Shown here: one piece after another, positions 8,126 to 17,008 of the stretch
How the letters are laid out: the number at the start of each line of letters is the position of its first letter
How positions within the stretch are numbered: the stretch's first letter is position 1
NCBI GenBank assembly: GCA_000799755.1
Contig: JUHI01000002.1
Span: 496,001-560,000, forward strand
Reading direction: 5' to 3'
DNA: 64,000 nt
Origin: Martinezella tropici
GTDB lineage: Bacteria > Pseudomonadota > Alphaproteobacteria > Rhizobiales > Rhizobiaceae
Translations under genes and position numbers: made by a program
The notes under the pieces: generated by a model
What the model saw: only the letters and a program-made list of their open reading frames with translations
The model's database searches: none
Told to the model about the DNA's origin: nothing

Positions 8126-9376
8126 ATGGCGATGCGCTCGGCGAAAGTTTCCATGGAGCGCCGTGCAGATGGCGGCATGAATGACAACTATCCGAGCGTG
8201 CTGCCCGGCCATGAGCTGACGGGCCTCGAGGGTGTGCCGCGACCGCCAGTGGGCGAGACGGTGGCGCATTACAGCCGCGTTACCGAGATAAGTTCTTTTC
8301 CAGACCATCCGAGCGAGCCTGCGCGGGATGCATCCGAGCCGCCCGCTGTGGACGTGTTGGCTGAAAAGTCGAGTGGTAATTTCTCTCTGAAAAGGAAAAA
8401 TATTACCTTTGCTTGCCTCGGCTCCTGCTTTTTTCACATGGCTTTGGTTATTGCTGCACTAGCGTTGGCAATTCCGTCTTCCGACGATGCGCAGCAGGAA
8501 GAAGGAGACACACTTAGCGTCGTCATGCTCGGTAACAATTCCGATGTCGACGCAAGGGCGGCCGGAGAGGAGACCCAACAACCTCCCGAACCGGAACAGG
8601 TGACTGCCGAGGCCGTGCAGCCGCAGACCGTGCAACCGACCGAAGTGACGCCCGAGGAGGTACAGCCGCCTCAGCCCGATGTCGTCCAGCCGCAGGCGGT
8701 GGAAACACAGCAGGTGCAAACAGCGGAACCTGTCCAGCCTGTCGAGCAGACGCAGCCCACGGCTGTGGCTCCTGAGCAGCCGCAGATTTTGGCGACGCAA
8801 GCGCCAGCCGAGACGACCGTCATCCAGCCGACCGAACCGGTGCAGCCTGTCGACACTCAGGTCGCCGAAGCTCAACCGACAGAGCCTCCGGCGGAGGTGG
8901 TGACGCCGGTCGAGAAGCCGAAGCCGGTCGAGCGGCCGAAGGAAGTGAAGAAGCCAGTCGCAAAGGTCGCGAAGGTGAAGTCGGGTTCCGGCGGTGAGGC
9001 TCTCAAGGATTCAATCAGAGGTTCTTCAGAAGGCACAGAATCGGCGCAGTCCGATAAGACCGCGCAAGCCGACGCTCGTCGCACCGGCGCGGGAAGTGCC
9101 GCCAGATCTAACTATGTGGGCAGAATACAGACCTGCATCAGGCGTGCAGTCCGAGGGATCTCTGCCAGAGGGAACAACGCGACCGTGGTAATGCGCTTTA
9201 AGGTTGACGCATCCGGTCGCGTGTTGTCTCCTGCGATTGCGAGCGGTTCGGGTAGCCCGGACATTGATCAGGCAGTGCTCGCCGCGTTGCGGGGGGTGGG
9301 TTCGTGCGATCCCATTCCTAGCGAGCTGGGTCTTTCGAGCATGCCGTTTACCATTCCGTTTGTGATACGCCGCTAG
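8126..9376 (+). CDS. tonB: TonB-family energy transducer with long cytoplasmic N-terminus
   Basis: A 416-residue protein with about 90 hydrophilic N-terminal residues, one membrane helix (about 93-117), a long linker rich in Pro, Gln, Val and Glu (about 150-300), and a C-terminal TonB domain (about 325-416; phrases YVGRIQTCIRRAVRG and GRVLSPAIASGSGSPDID). TonB transmits inner-membrane energy to outer-membrane receptors, which fits the divergent haem operon. Classical TonB has a membrane anchor at the very N-terminus; this long extension is unusual by that standard. exbB and exbD are not in the window. Confidence 0.85.
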   Translation: MAMRSAKVSMERRADGGMNDNYPSVLPGHELTGLEGVPRPPVGETVAHYSRVTEISSFPDHPSEPARDASEPPAVDVLAEKSSGNFSLKRKNITFACLGSCFFHMALVIAALALAIPSSDDAQQEEGDTLSVVMLGNNSDVDARAAGEETQQPPEPEQVTAEAVQPQTVQPTEVTPEEVQPPQPDVVQPQAVETQQVQTAEPVQPVEQTQPTAVAPEQPQILATQAPAETTVIQPTEPVQPVDTQVAEAQPTEPPAEVVTPVEKPKPVERPKEVKKPVAKVAKVKSGSGGEALKDSIRGSSEGTESAQSDKTAQADARRTGAGSAARSNYVGRIQTCIRRAVRGISARGNNATVVMRFKVDASGRVLSPAIASGSGSPDIDQAVLAALRGVGSCDPIPSELGLSSMPFTIPFVIRR

Positions 9377-9498
9377 TCAGCTTTAAAATATGATGAAAAC
9401 TCTCAACTTTATACTTTACTCCAAAACTCATGTTTACTAAGGTCGCCTCGCGCTCGATGGAATCGAGCGCGCAAGAGCAACCAGCAAACGGGTGATGT

Positions 9499-9897
9499 AT
9501 GGCGCGTAAGGGGAAGAAGGCTTCTGGTCGCGAGAGCCGCGAAACGCAGGCGGCGGCGCAGCCTTCCGGGAAAACCGGTCTCGACGGGCGCAGCTTCCTC
9601 TATGTCGGCGGCCGTGACTGCCAGGTGGCGCATCTGCGGCAGATCGCCAGCAATTTCGGCGCCGAACTGATCCATCATGACGGCGGCCTGCGCGAGGCGG
9701 TGTCCCGCATCGACACCGTGCTGCCGTCGGTCGACTGTGTCTTCTGCCCGATCGACTGCATCAGCCATGACGCCTGCCTGCGTGTGAAGACGGGCTGCAA
9801 GAAGTTTGGCAAGGCATTCATTCCCTTGCGCAATGGCAGCAAGTCCAGCCTTGAGCGGGCGCTGCAGACCATGAACGAACGAGACGCTTCCAGATGA
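9499..9897 (+). CDS. DUF2325-type Cys-rich protein
   Basis: A 132-residue protein: a basic N-terminal tail (1-25), then a DUF2325-like domain (about 30-125) with the opening GRSFLYVGGRD. It carries five closely spaced cysteines (C80, C83, C87, C93, C100), suggesting metal, Fe-S or haem contact, which is unproven. Its stop overlaps the next start by 4 bp (ATGA). It lies between the TonB-like gene and the haem oxygenase gene, which hints at an iron or haem role. Confidence 0.65.
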   Translation: MARKGKKASGRESRETQAAAQPSGKTGLDGRSFLYVGGRDCQVAHLRQIASNFGAELIHHDGGLREAVSRIDTVLPSVDCVFCPIDCISHDACLRVKTGCKKFGKAFIPLRNGSKSSLERALQTMNERDASR

Positions 9898-10172
9898 TCG
9901 ATAATGGCCCCGAGGGGTTTATGCTGATCGGCCTGCACAAGCTGGCCGCACAGAATGGCGATGGGCTTGTGCCCGAACTCTATGAATTGTTGATGCGCCG
10001 CGCCGAGGAACAACGGCGGGCGGCGAATGTCGCGACATTTCCCGCCTGGAAGACGCGGCGACCGGGAGAGGCGCTGGATCAACCTCTGGATGAAGCGAGC
10101 CGCGAAGGCGCGAATGTCATTGCCTTTGCACCGGACGTGGATAAGACTGTCGCCCGTCGCAAGAAGGTCTGA
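9894..10172 (+). CDS. Hypothetical protein coupled to DUF2325 gene
   Basis: A 92-residue soluble protein, helical at residues 8-45 (LHKLAAQNGDGLVPELYELLMRRAEEQRRAA), with a basic C-terminus. I do not recognise a family. Translation is probably coupled to the DUF2325 gene through the ATGA overlap. It ends 18 bp before hmuQ, so the three genes may be one transcript. Confidence 0.6.
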   Translation: MIDNGPEGFMLIGLHKLAAQNGDGLVPELYELLMRRAEEQRRAANVATFPAWKTRRPGEALDQPLDEASREGANVIAFAPDVDKTVARRKKV

Positions 10173-10190
10173 TCGTCGAACGAGGTTGCC

Positions 10191-10505
10191 ATGTACATCG
10201 CCATGAACCGCTTCAAGGTCGTCATCGGTCTGGAGGGCGAATTCGAAGAGGTGTGGAGAGGGCGCGATTCGCGGCTATCGGAAGTGCCGGGCTTTCTCGA
10301 GTTTCGCCTGTTGCGTGGCAAGGCGAGCGTGGAGGAGGGCTATACGCTGTTTTCCTCGCACACGATTTGGCACAGCGAAGAAGCTTTCATCAACTGGACG
10401 AAATCCGAGCATTTTCGCGCGGCCCATCGCAATGCCGGCGATAACAAGCGGCTCTATTGGGGGCCGCCGCAGTTCGAGGGCTTTGCGGTCGTTCCCGGCA
10501 TTTGA
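10191..10505 (+). CDS. hmuQ: HmuQ/IsdG-type haem-degrading monooxygenase
   Basis: A 104-residue ferredoxin-like-fold monooxygenase of the IsdG/HmuQ type. The expected catalytic triad is visible: N6, W69 and H79, with the same 10-residue W-H spacing as in IsdG. It opens haem to release iron, completing the pathway begun by hmuPSTUV. The first ATG is used because it places N6 as in the family. Enzymes of this type act as dimers. Confidence 0.85.
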   Translation: MYIAMNRFKVVIGLEGEFEEVWRGRDSRLSEVPGFLEFRLLRGKASVEEGYTLFSSHTIWHSEEAFINWTKSEHFRAAHRNAGDNKRLYWGPPQFEGFAVVPGI

Positions 10506-10544
10506 ACCGGGATTACTGCCAATATAAGTGCTCCGAGCCTGGCG

Positions 10545-10922
10545 TCACGCCTTTGCCGGGCTCGTCCCGAAGAAAGCGCCGAGCGCTATCACGACCCAGC
10601 CGGCGATCATGCCCATTCCACCCGTCGGTGCGGCCATCGGAAAGAGCGAACCTCCGCCGAAATGGCGGTTGATCAGGTCGCCGGCGAAGATCAGCGTTCC
10701 CAATCCCAATAAGACAGCGGCGATCGGCGCCGTGCGGATGCGGTCGTAGCCGGCATAGAGGGCCAGAAGCGCAGGGGCGTGGGCGAGGCTCATGGTGGAG
10801 GCTGCGCCGAGGAAATGCGTGTCGCCGCCATGGGTTGCGGCTGCGGCAAGGGCCACACCGCCGCCGCCGAGAATGCCGGCGATGAACAGGGTGGCCGGAC
10901 GGATTGCTGCGCCGATACTCAT
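10545..10922 (-). CDS. DUF423 family membrane protein
   Basis: A 125-residue protein with four membrane segments and the DUF423 phrases AAATHGGD…A, LAHAPALLAL and GTLIFAGDL. The ATG at 10922 is used: GAGGAA stands 4-5 nt upstream and the first helix begins soon after. The 31 residues further upstream in frame are hydrophilic and overlap the preceding gene. Function of the family is unknown. It lies 7 bp after the truncated haemoglobin gene. Confidence 0.8.
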   Translation of the reverse strand: MSIGAAIRPATLFIAGILGGGGVALAAAATHGGDTHFLGAASTMSLAHAPALLALYAGYDRIRTAPIAAVLLGLGTLIFAGDLINRHFGGGSLFPMAAPTGGMGMIAGWVVIALGAFFGTSPAKA

Positions 10923-10929
10923 ATTTTCC

Positions 10930-11319
10930 TCATTCCCTGTTCTGCATGTGGAAGGCCAGACGCTCGACCGGCTCCCAGATGATGGCTCGCAGTTTTTCAT
11001 TCTCGATGGTTTCATCCATGGCGCGGCGGAAGCATAGCAGCCACTCGTCGCGCTCCTTCGGGCCTATGGCGGCGACGAAATGCCGGCTGCGCAGACGCGG
11101 GTGGCCGCGCTTCTCGATGTAGAGCTGCGGGCCGCCGAGATAGCCGGTCAGATATTCATAGAATTTCTCCTGGGAGCCTTCGAGGCTCGGCGGGTGCACA
11201 GCGCGGCAGTTCGCAGCTTCGGGCAGCGTGTCCATCAATTCATAGAAACGCGAAGTCAGCGCACGCACTGTGCGGTCGCCGCCGATCGCTTCGTAAAGAG
11301 TGATGGTTTCTTCGCTCAA
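10930..11319 (-). CDS. Group II truncated haemoglobin
   Basis: About 129 residues with the trHb2 pattern: TLYEAIGG at the start, FYELMDTLPEA, the FYEYLTGYLGGPQLYIEKRGHPRLRSRH segment containing the proximal His and the conserved YLGGP, and W107-like WLLCFRRAMDE. It probably binds O2 or NO. The start is uncertain: a TTG at 11319 gives LSEETITLYEAIGG, the usual family start, while a TTG at 11355 would add 12 residues. It forms a pair with the DUF423 gene. Confidence 0.85.
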   Translation of the reverse strand: MSEETITLYEAIGGDRTVRALTSRFYELMDTLPEAANCRAVHPPSLEGSQEKFYEYLTGYLGGPQLYIEKRGHPRLRSRHFVAAIGPKERDEWLLCFRRAMDETIENEKLRAIIWEPVERLAFHMQNRE

Positions 11320-11409
11320 TCTCCGGGCCCCTGTTTGCGATGTCCTACATGGCAATTGACGGACGATGCCGCAACCGTCGGAATGGCCGGTGCGGCGTTT
11401 CGGCGCTGC

Positions 11410-12480
11410 CTATTTTGTCGTCGTCAGCTGGAAAGCGTCGCTTTCACCGGGAATGAGTTCGAGCGGCCACACGCTCTGGCGCGACGTCCTCGGGTATTCC
11501 TCGCTGTAGGCCGGCATGCTGGAGAGCAGAATTTCGGCCAGTTCGACGCCAAGGTCGTGGAGCGACGTGCGAAAGCAGGTCAGCGCCGGCTGCAGGAATT
11601 TGGCGCGTGGCGCCTCGCGGAAACTGACGACGGCAATGTCGCGTCCGGGAATGATCCCGGATTCCATGACGCGCCGATAAAAACCGATCGCCATCAATTC
11701 ATAGATCAGGATCACGGCTGTCGGTTGATCTTCGAGGCGCAGCAGCTCATCGGCAACCTGATAGCCGCCCTGTTCGCTCGACTTGGCGCGGATGACCAGC
11801 GCGGGGTCATAGGCGATGCCGTGCCGCTCCAGCGCGCGGCGATAGCCCTCAACGAAGATGAAGCCGAGATTGATGTCGCTGGAAGGGGTGCTCACGGCAA
11901 TGCGGCGATGCCCATGCGCCACGAGCCGGTCAACGGCGCAATTGACGACGCCATCGAAATCGAGGTCGGCCCAAGGATGCTGCGTGCCTGAAAGGCTGCG
12001 GCCGAGCGCCGCAAAGGGGATCTTGGCCTTGGCAAGCAGATCGAAACGCTTGTCGACGCGCTGCGTCTCGGAAATGATCATCGCATCGGCGATGCGCCTT
12101 GCCACCATGCGCTTCAGATACTCGTAGGGGTCTTCGTCATGCGGGCAGGGGAGCATGATGAGGTCGAGCTTGTGGCGCGAGAACACGCTCTGCAGCCCTC
12201 CTGTTACCGTCAGGAAGAAATTGTCGCTGTTTTCAACCGTTTCCCGGCTGGACTGGATCATCAGGCCGATGACGTTCGTCGTGCCCTGTCTGAGGCTGCG
12301 CCCGGATTGATTGGCGACGTAGCCCAATTGTTCGGCGGCGGCGAGAACGCGCTTGCGGGTCTCCTCGTTGACATCAGGCTTGCCGTTCAATGCGCGTGAT
12401 ACTGTGCCGATCGAGATATCGAGATGCTCGGCAAGCTGACGAATTCCCTTCATCGGCCGCGGTGTTCCTCCATGCGCCAT
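11410..12480 (-). CDS. LacI-family repressor of the adjacent sugar operon
   Basis: A 356-residue regulator: LacI helix-turn-helix near residues 12-35 (IRQLAEHLDISIGTVSRALNGKPDV), hinge, then a periplasmic-binding-like sugar domain. It is divergent from the oxidoreductase/ABC operon. A perfect palindrome with the central CG typical of LacI operators (12530-12543) lies in the shared region, so it very likely represses that operon and perhaps itself. The start at 12480 has AGGAGG upstream; an ATG at 12453 begins right at the HTH and is possible. Confidence 0.9.
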   Translation of the reverse strand: MAHGGTPRPMKGIRQLAEHLDISIGTVSRALNGKPDVNEETRKRVLAAAEQLGYVANQSGRSLRQGTTNVIGLMIQSSRETVENSDNFFLTVTGGLQSVFSRHKLDLIMLPCPHDEDPYEYLKRMVARRIADAMIISETQRVDKRFDLLAKAKIPFAALGRSLSGTQHPWADLDFDGVVNCAVDRLVAHGHRRIAVSTPSSDINLGFIFVEGYRRALERHGIAYDPALVIRAKSSEQGGYQVADELLRLEDQPTAVILIYELMAIGFYRRVMESGIIPGRDIAVVSFREAPRAKFLQPALTCFRTSLHDLGVELAEILLSSMPAYSEEYPRTSRQSVWPLELIPGESDAFQLTTTK

Positions 12481-12499
12481 TTTCCGTAGTCCTCCTCTA

Positions 12500-12543
12500 T
12501 TGACACAGGAAAATCTTTTCGCATAGTATCGTAAACGTTTACG
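12500..12543 (+). promoter_or_regulatory. Promoter and LacI-type operator of the sugar operon
   Basis: TTGACA (12500-12505), an 18-nt spacer, TAGTAT (12524-12529) form a good sigma-70 promoter. The 14-bp perfect palindrome CGTAAACGTTTACG (12530-12543) follows immediately and covers the predicted start site. Repressor binding there would block initiation. Confidence 0.75.
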
Positions 12544-12588
12544 GAGCGCGTGTCATGAGGGGTTACGCACCGCCCGCTGGAGGACATC

Positions 12589-13632
12589 GTGAAATTTAAT
12601 GCCATTTTGTGCGGGTGCGGAGCTATGTCCAAAGGCTGGCTCAGGGCCGTCGCCTCGACGCCGGCGCTTGCCGAATCCATTCAGATCGTCGGCCTGGTCG
12701 ACCTCAATCGGGCGACCGCCGAAAATCTTGCGAAAGAGTTTTCTCTGGAAGGTGCCGTCATCGGCTCCGATCTCGCAGAGGTCATCGCCGCGACCAGGGC
12801 GGATCTGGTATTCGATATCGTCATTCCGGCCGCGCGCTTCGGCGTGGTGTCGACGGCGTTGAAGGCGGGCTGCCATGTGCTCAGCGAAAAGCCGATGGCA
12901 ACTTCGCTTGCCGAGGGCGCGGCGCTCATCGACCTCTCGGCCAAGGCCAGGAAGGTCCATGCCATCATCCAGAACCGTCGCTACATCTCCGGCATCCGTC
13001 GCCTGCGGCGCTTGGTGGAGGAGGGCGCGATCGGTGAACTTACGGGCATCCATTGTGATTTCTTCCTCGGTCCGCATTTCGGCGGTTTCCGCGAGGAGAT
13101 GGACAATGTGCTGCTGCTCGACATGGCCATCCATACCTTCGATGCCGCTCGCTTCGTGTCTGGCAAGGTGCCGCTTTCGGTCTATTGCGTCGAAAAGAAC
13201 CCCGTCGGTTCCTGGTACAAGCATGGTGCATCGGCCCACGCGCTCTTCGATTTTTCCGACGATGTCGTCTTCAGCTATCGCGGTTCCTGGTGCGCCGAGG
13301 GCCGGCGCACCAGCTGGGAAAGTGAGTGGCGGCTCACCGGCAGCAAGGGCATGCTGACCTGGGATGGCGACGAGACTTTCGAAGCCAGTGTCGCCGGCAA
13401 TGAGCCGGGCCTGCTGCACGGCTTCACCCCGATCGAAGTCCCCGGACCAAGGCATGAGGAAGAGACGCACGGCCACGCCAGCGTCATCGCTTCCTTCATC
13501 GAAGCGATCAGGACCGGCAAGCTGCCCGAGACCGCAAGTCAGGACAACATTCGCAGCCTTGCCATGGTTTTAGGCGCCATCGAAAGCGCCAAGACCGGCC
13601 GCCGCGTCGATATTTCAGCACAAGGACAGTGA
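12589..13632 (+). CDS. Gfo/Idh/MocA family oxidoreductase
   Basis: A 347-residue protein: NAD(P)-binding Rossmann start with a GCGAMSKGW motif, VFDIVIPAA, and the family motif EKPMATS. It then has a Gfo/Idh/MocA substrate domain with the typical D-H pair in LLLDMAIHTFDAARF. It oxidises a sugar, inositol or derivative using NAD(P); the substrate cannot be read. The start is GTG, with a GGAGG site 5-6 nt upstream. First gene of the operon, 4 bp before the TIM-barrel gene. Confidence 0.88.
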   Translation: MKFNAILCGCGAMSKGWLRAVASTPALAESIQIVGLVDLNRATAENLAKEFSLEGAVIGSDLAEVIAATRADLVFDIVIPAARFGVVSTALKAGCHVLSEKPMATSLAEGAALIDLSAKARKVHAIIQNRRYISGIRRLRRLVEEGAIGELTGIHCDFFLGPHFGGFREEMDNVLLLDMAIHTFDAARFVSGKVPLSVYCVEKNPVGSWYKHGASAHALFDFSDDVVFSYRGSWCAEGRRTSWESEWRLTGSKGMLTWDGDETFEASVAGNEPGLLHGFTPIEVPGPRHEEETHGHASVIASFIEAIRTGKLPETASQDNIRSLAMVLGAIESAKTGRRVDISAQGQ

Positions 13633-13636
13633 CATC

Positions 13637-14530
13637 ATGACAAATCCGGCTAAGGCCATCCGTATCGGCACGATGATCAGGGCGACGAACGAGGATGCCG
13701 CCAAGAATATCGCCAAGATCGCCGATCTCGGCTTCGAAAGCTTCGAGCCCTTCTTCTGGCAGACCACCAACGGTCAGAACCTGGCTGATCTCGGCAAGCG
13801 CTGCCGCGACGCCATCGGCGATCGCGACATCACCATCTCGACCGTCGGCATGTTCGGCAATCCGCTGGAAGAACGCGAGCTAGACTTGCAGACGCTGCAG
13901 GGCTGGAAGGATTGCATCGACAACGCCCATCATTTCGGCGCGACCTGCGTTGCCGGCTTCACCGGCCGCATCCGTAACAAGCCGCTCACCGACAGCCTGC
14001 CGCGCTACAAGCAGGTCTGGAGCGAGCTTGCCAAGCGCGCCGCCGACAAGGGCATCAAGATCGCCTTTGAAAATTGCGCCATGGACGGCAACTGGGCGAC
14101 CGGCGACTGGAACATCGCCCACAACCCGGATGCCTGGGAGCTGATGTTCAACGAGACTCCGGACGACAATCTTGGCCTGGAATGGGAGCCATGTCATCAG
14201 ATGGTCTATCTGATCGAGCCGCTGCCGCAGATCCGCAAATGGGCGAAAAAGATTTTCCACGTCCATGGCAAGGACGCGACGATCCGCTGGGACGTCATCA
14301 AGGAACACGGCATCTTCGGCAAGGAGAAGTTCGTGTTCATGCGCACGCCGGGCTTCGGCGACAGCAACTGGACGGACATCATCTCCGAGCTGCGTCTCGC
14401 CGGCTGGTCCGGTTCTATAGATATCGAAGGCTGGCACGACCCGGTCTATCGCGATGCGCTCGAAATGACTGGCCAGGTCCATGGCCTGAACTATCTGAAG
14501 AGAAGCCGGGGTGGGGAGTTTGTCGAGTAA
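13637..14530 (+). CDS. Sugar phosphate isomerase/epimerase-like TIM barrel
   Basis: A 297-residue xylose-isomerase-like TIM-barrel protein. Metal-site type residues are seen in IAFENCA, NLGLEWEPCHQ, KIFHVHGKDA and IDIEGWHDP. Such proteins isomerise or epimerise sugars and inositols and frequently pair with Gfo/Idh/MocA enzymes, as here. It probably acts in the same catabolic route after uptake by the ABC transporter that follows. Confidence 0.85.
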   Translation: MTNPAKAIRIGTMIRATNEDAAKNIAKIADLGFESFEPFFWQTTNGQNLADLGKRCRDAIGDRDITISTVGMFGNPLEERELDLQTLQGWKDCIDNAHHFGATCVAGFTGRIRNKPLTDSLPRYKQVWSELAKRAADKGIKIAFENCAMDGNWATGDWNIAHNPDAWELMFNETPDDNLGLEWEPCHQMVYLIEPLPQIRKWAKKIFHVHGKDATIRWDVIKEHGIFGKEKFVFMRTPGFGDSNWTDIISELRLAGWSGSIDIEGWHDPVYRDALEMTGQVHGLNYLKRSRGGEFVE

Positions 14531-14640
14531 TGCACGGATTTGCGAATCTGCATCGATTTAGGAGGCAAGTTGTGCGTTAATAAAGTGCCCGGAGCAGCGA
14601 CGCTTCGGGCAAGACGGGTACCCAAACGGAGGAACCATCG

Positions 14641-14677
14641 AGCGCCCGCTCCTTGTCTCATGTGACAGGCGGGCGCT
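14641..14677 (+). promoter_or_regulatory. Intercistronic stem-loop before the binding-protein gene
   Basis: A 9-bp inverted repeat, AGCGCCCGC (14641-14649) with its complement (14669-14677), in the 234-bp gap before the solute-binding gene. It has no U-run. It may protect the mRNA end or mark an internal processing point. A separate promoter for the transporter genes in this gap is possible but I see no clear one. Confidence 0.4.
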
Positions 14678-14764
14678 TGGTGCAAATGAGAGGAAAACGC
14701 CGATGGCAGCGCGGGCCATGTCGTCGGACAGATACCGTCACGGTTCGCAGGTGGAGGAGAATAT

Positions 14765-16030
14765 ATGAATATTTTTTCGAAGCTGGCGCTGACCGCCGGC
14801 ATGTCGCTCCTGCTGGCTGCCGGCGTGGCGCAAGCCCAGAGCAAGACATTTAACGTCTGGTGGTACGAATTGCCTGACACGCCCCAGGCCGTGGCCTGGA
14901 CGAAGGCGCTTGAGGTGTTCAAGACCAAGCATCCTGACGTAACCGTAAATTTTGAACAGAAGACCTTCGATCAATTGCAGAAGGCTGGCAGTCTCATTCT
15001 CAACTCCGATCAGGCGCCTGATGTGCTCGAGTACAACAAGGGTAACGCCACGGCCGGCCTCGTCGCTTCGCAGGGTCTGCTGACGCCGCTCGACGATGAA
15101 TTTAAAAAACGCGGCTGGGACAAAGTCCTGAACGAAACTAACACGCAGCTGAGCAAGTATGATGCAAACGGCGTCTATGGCTCGGGTCCGATCATCGGCA
15201 TCCCGGCGCTCGGCGAGTTCGTCTCGGTGTTCTACAACATCGACATGTTCCAGGCCGACGGCCTGAAGGTGCCGACGACGCTGGCTGAGTTTGAGGCGAC
15301 CCTCGACCATTTCAAGCAGAAGGGCATCACGCCGCTTGCCTATGGCACGGTGGATTCGAATGCGCAGCATCTGCTCTATACGCTGGCACTGACGCAGGCT
15401 GACGATACCTGGGTCAAGAATTACCAGGGCCTCAAGGCGCCGCTCGACACCAAGCCTTTCCTGTTTGCCGCTCAGAAGATCGCCGATTGGGTAAGCAAGG
15501 GCTACATCTCCAAGGATTCGACCGGCCTGAAGGGCACCGACGCTGCCAACGTCTTCTCTTCGGGCAAGGCGCCGATGTTCGTCAGCGGCACCTGGAACAA
15601 CGGCAACTTTGCCAACACCATCAAGACGTTCAAATGGAGCCAGTTCATTTTCCCGACGCCGAAGTACACTGTCGGCTCGACTGGCAGCATGTTCGTGGTG
15701 CCGAAGAGCGCCAAGAACAAGGATCTTGCCTATGATTTCATCGATCTCGTCCTGAGCAAGGACAACCAGAACGAACAGGCAAATCTCGGCGGCGTCGCAA
15801 TCGGTGCTGATCCGGCAGCGATCACCGACGAAGTCGGCAAGCGTAACGTCGAGCTCTTCAAGCAGATCTCGGACAAGGGTGGTCTCGGTTTCTATCCGGA
15901 CTGGCCGGTGCCCGGCTATTACGAACTGCTGATCCAGGCGACCACCGGCCTGGTCAATGGCTCGACCACGCCTGACCAATTCGTCGTGCGCCTGAAGAAG
16001 GCTTACGACGACGCACAGGCGGCCCAATAA
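14765..16030 (+). CDS. Sugar ABC transporter substrate-binding protein
   Basis: A 421-residue extracellular solute-binding protein of family 1 (maltose/disaccharide type). The N-terminal signal peptide MNIFSKLALTAGMSLLLAAGVAQA is cut before QSKTFNVWWYE. The strong GGAG site is 5-10 nt upstream. The binding protein decides specificity; the sugar is not deducible by eye, though aromatic residues and the WWYEL opening are common for oligosaccharide binders. It is followed by a hairpin (16051-16082), a usual place to raise its level over the permeases. Confidence 0.92.
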   Translation: MNIFSKLALTAGMSLLLAAGVAQAQSKTFNVWWYELPDTPQAVAWTKALEVFKTKHPDVTVNFEQKTFDQLQKAGSLILNSDQAPDVLEYNKGNATAGLVASQGLLTPLDDEFKKRGWDKVLNETNTQLSKYDANGVYGSGPIIGIPALGEFVSVFYNIDMFQADGLKVPTTLAEFEATLDHFKQKGITPLAYGTVDSNAQHLLYTLALTQADDTWVKNYQGLKAPLDTKPFLFAAQKIADWVSKGYISKDSTGLKGTDAANVFSSGKAPMFVSGTWNNGNFANTIKTFKWSQFIFPTPKYTVGSTGSMFVVPKSAKNKDLAYDFIDLVLSKDNQNEQANLGGVAIGADPAAITDEVGKRNVELFKQISDKGGLGFYPDWPVPGYYELLIQATTGLVNGSTTPDQFVVRLKKAYDDAQAAQ

Positions 16031-16050
16031 CACCATCGGCTACAATCACA

Positions 16051-16082
16051 ACGGCGGGACGGCCTTAAAACCGCCTCGCCGT
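16051..16082 (+). promoter_or_regulatory. Hairpin between binding-protein and permease genes
   Basis: Arms ACGGCGGGACGG (16051-16062) and CCGCCTCGCCGT (16071-16082) form a near-perfect 12-bp stem with an 8-nt loop. It has no U-run. It likely stabilises the binding-protein message or partly reduces read-through. Confidence 0.6.
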
Positions 16083-16101
16083 ATCGGACTGGAGGAATTC
16101 G

Positions 16102-17007
16102 ATGGAGAAGTCGAACAGCGCCGGCAAGGCGGGGTACTATCTCTACATGATCCCCGGCATGCTGGGATTTGTTCTCATCGTGCTTGTGCCGCTGCTCGCC
16201 AATTTCGCGATCAGCTTCACGACATGGAAGGGCGGCGTCATTCCGCCGCGCTATGTTGGATTTGAGAATTATCAGAGGCTGCTTCAGGATGCAGCCTTCT
16301 GGGGTTCTATCCAGCATACGCTTCTGTTCATCATTTCGATGACGATCGTGCCCATTATCTTGGGACTGGTGCTGGCGGCAGTGCTATTTGACTATATCAG
16401 CGCGCAATTCAGCGAGACATGGTCGAGCTTCTTTCGCGCCGGCTTCTATCTGCCGCAGATTCTGCCACTCACCGCTGCCGGTGTCCTCTGGGGCTGGATT
16501 CTCAACCCGATCGGCATCATCAACGCAGTGCTGAAGGCGATTGGCCTCGATTTCATGGCGAAGAACTGGCTGGGGGATGCAACCTATGCACTCTGGGCGG
16601 TTTCGGCTGTCATCGTCTGGGTACAGGTTGGCTACTGCCTCGTCGTCTTCATGTCCGGATTGGCGCGCGTCGACCCTTCGCTCTATGAGGCTGCCGAGCT
16701 CGACAACGCGAGCTGGTTCGGACGCTTCCGCTCCATCACCATCCCGATGCTCATGCCGGAAATCTTCGTCGTTGCGCTGACGACGCTGATTGCGGCCCTC
16801 AAGGTTTTCGCACCGATTTACGTCCTGACCTCGGGCGGGCCAGACAATGCGACGACCGTGCCGTCCTATCTCTCCTATTATCATTTCTTCACGACGAACC
16901 GCGTCGGCTATGCGGCTGCCATAGCGACCCTGCAGACGATCATGACCATTATTCTCGGCGTCGTGTTCCTGCGCATGCAATCGAAGCAAACCGAGGGAGG
17001 GCACTGA
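16102..17007 (+). CDS. Sugar ABC transporter permease (MalF-type)
   Basis: A 301-residue protein with six membrane segments. The ABC-permease EAA loop reads YEAAELDNASWFGRFRSITIPMLMP. It pairs with the next gene to form the membrane channel. A GGAGG site is 8 nt upstream of the ATG. Confidence 0.93.
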   Translation: MEKSNSAGKAGYYLYMIPGMLGFVLIVLVPLLANFAISFTTWKGGVIPPRYVGFENYQRLLQDAAFWGSIQHTLLFIISMTIVPIILGLVLAAVLFDYISAQFSETWSSFFRAGFYLPQILPLTAAGVLWGWILNPIGIINAVLKAIGLDFMAKNWLGDATYALWAVSAVIVWVQVGYCLVVFMSGLARVDPSLYEAAELDNASWFGRFRSITIPMLMPEIFVVALTTLIAALKVFAPIYVLTSGGPDNATTVPSYLSYYHFFTTNRVGYAAAIATLQTIMTIILGVVFLRMQSKQTEGGH

Positions 17008-17008
17008 C

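Noticed and set aside
14738..16036. A long minus-strand frame opposite the solute-binding protein gene
   Set aside because: The plus strand has a signal peptide, ribosome site and operon context; the antisense frame has none.
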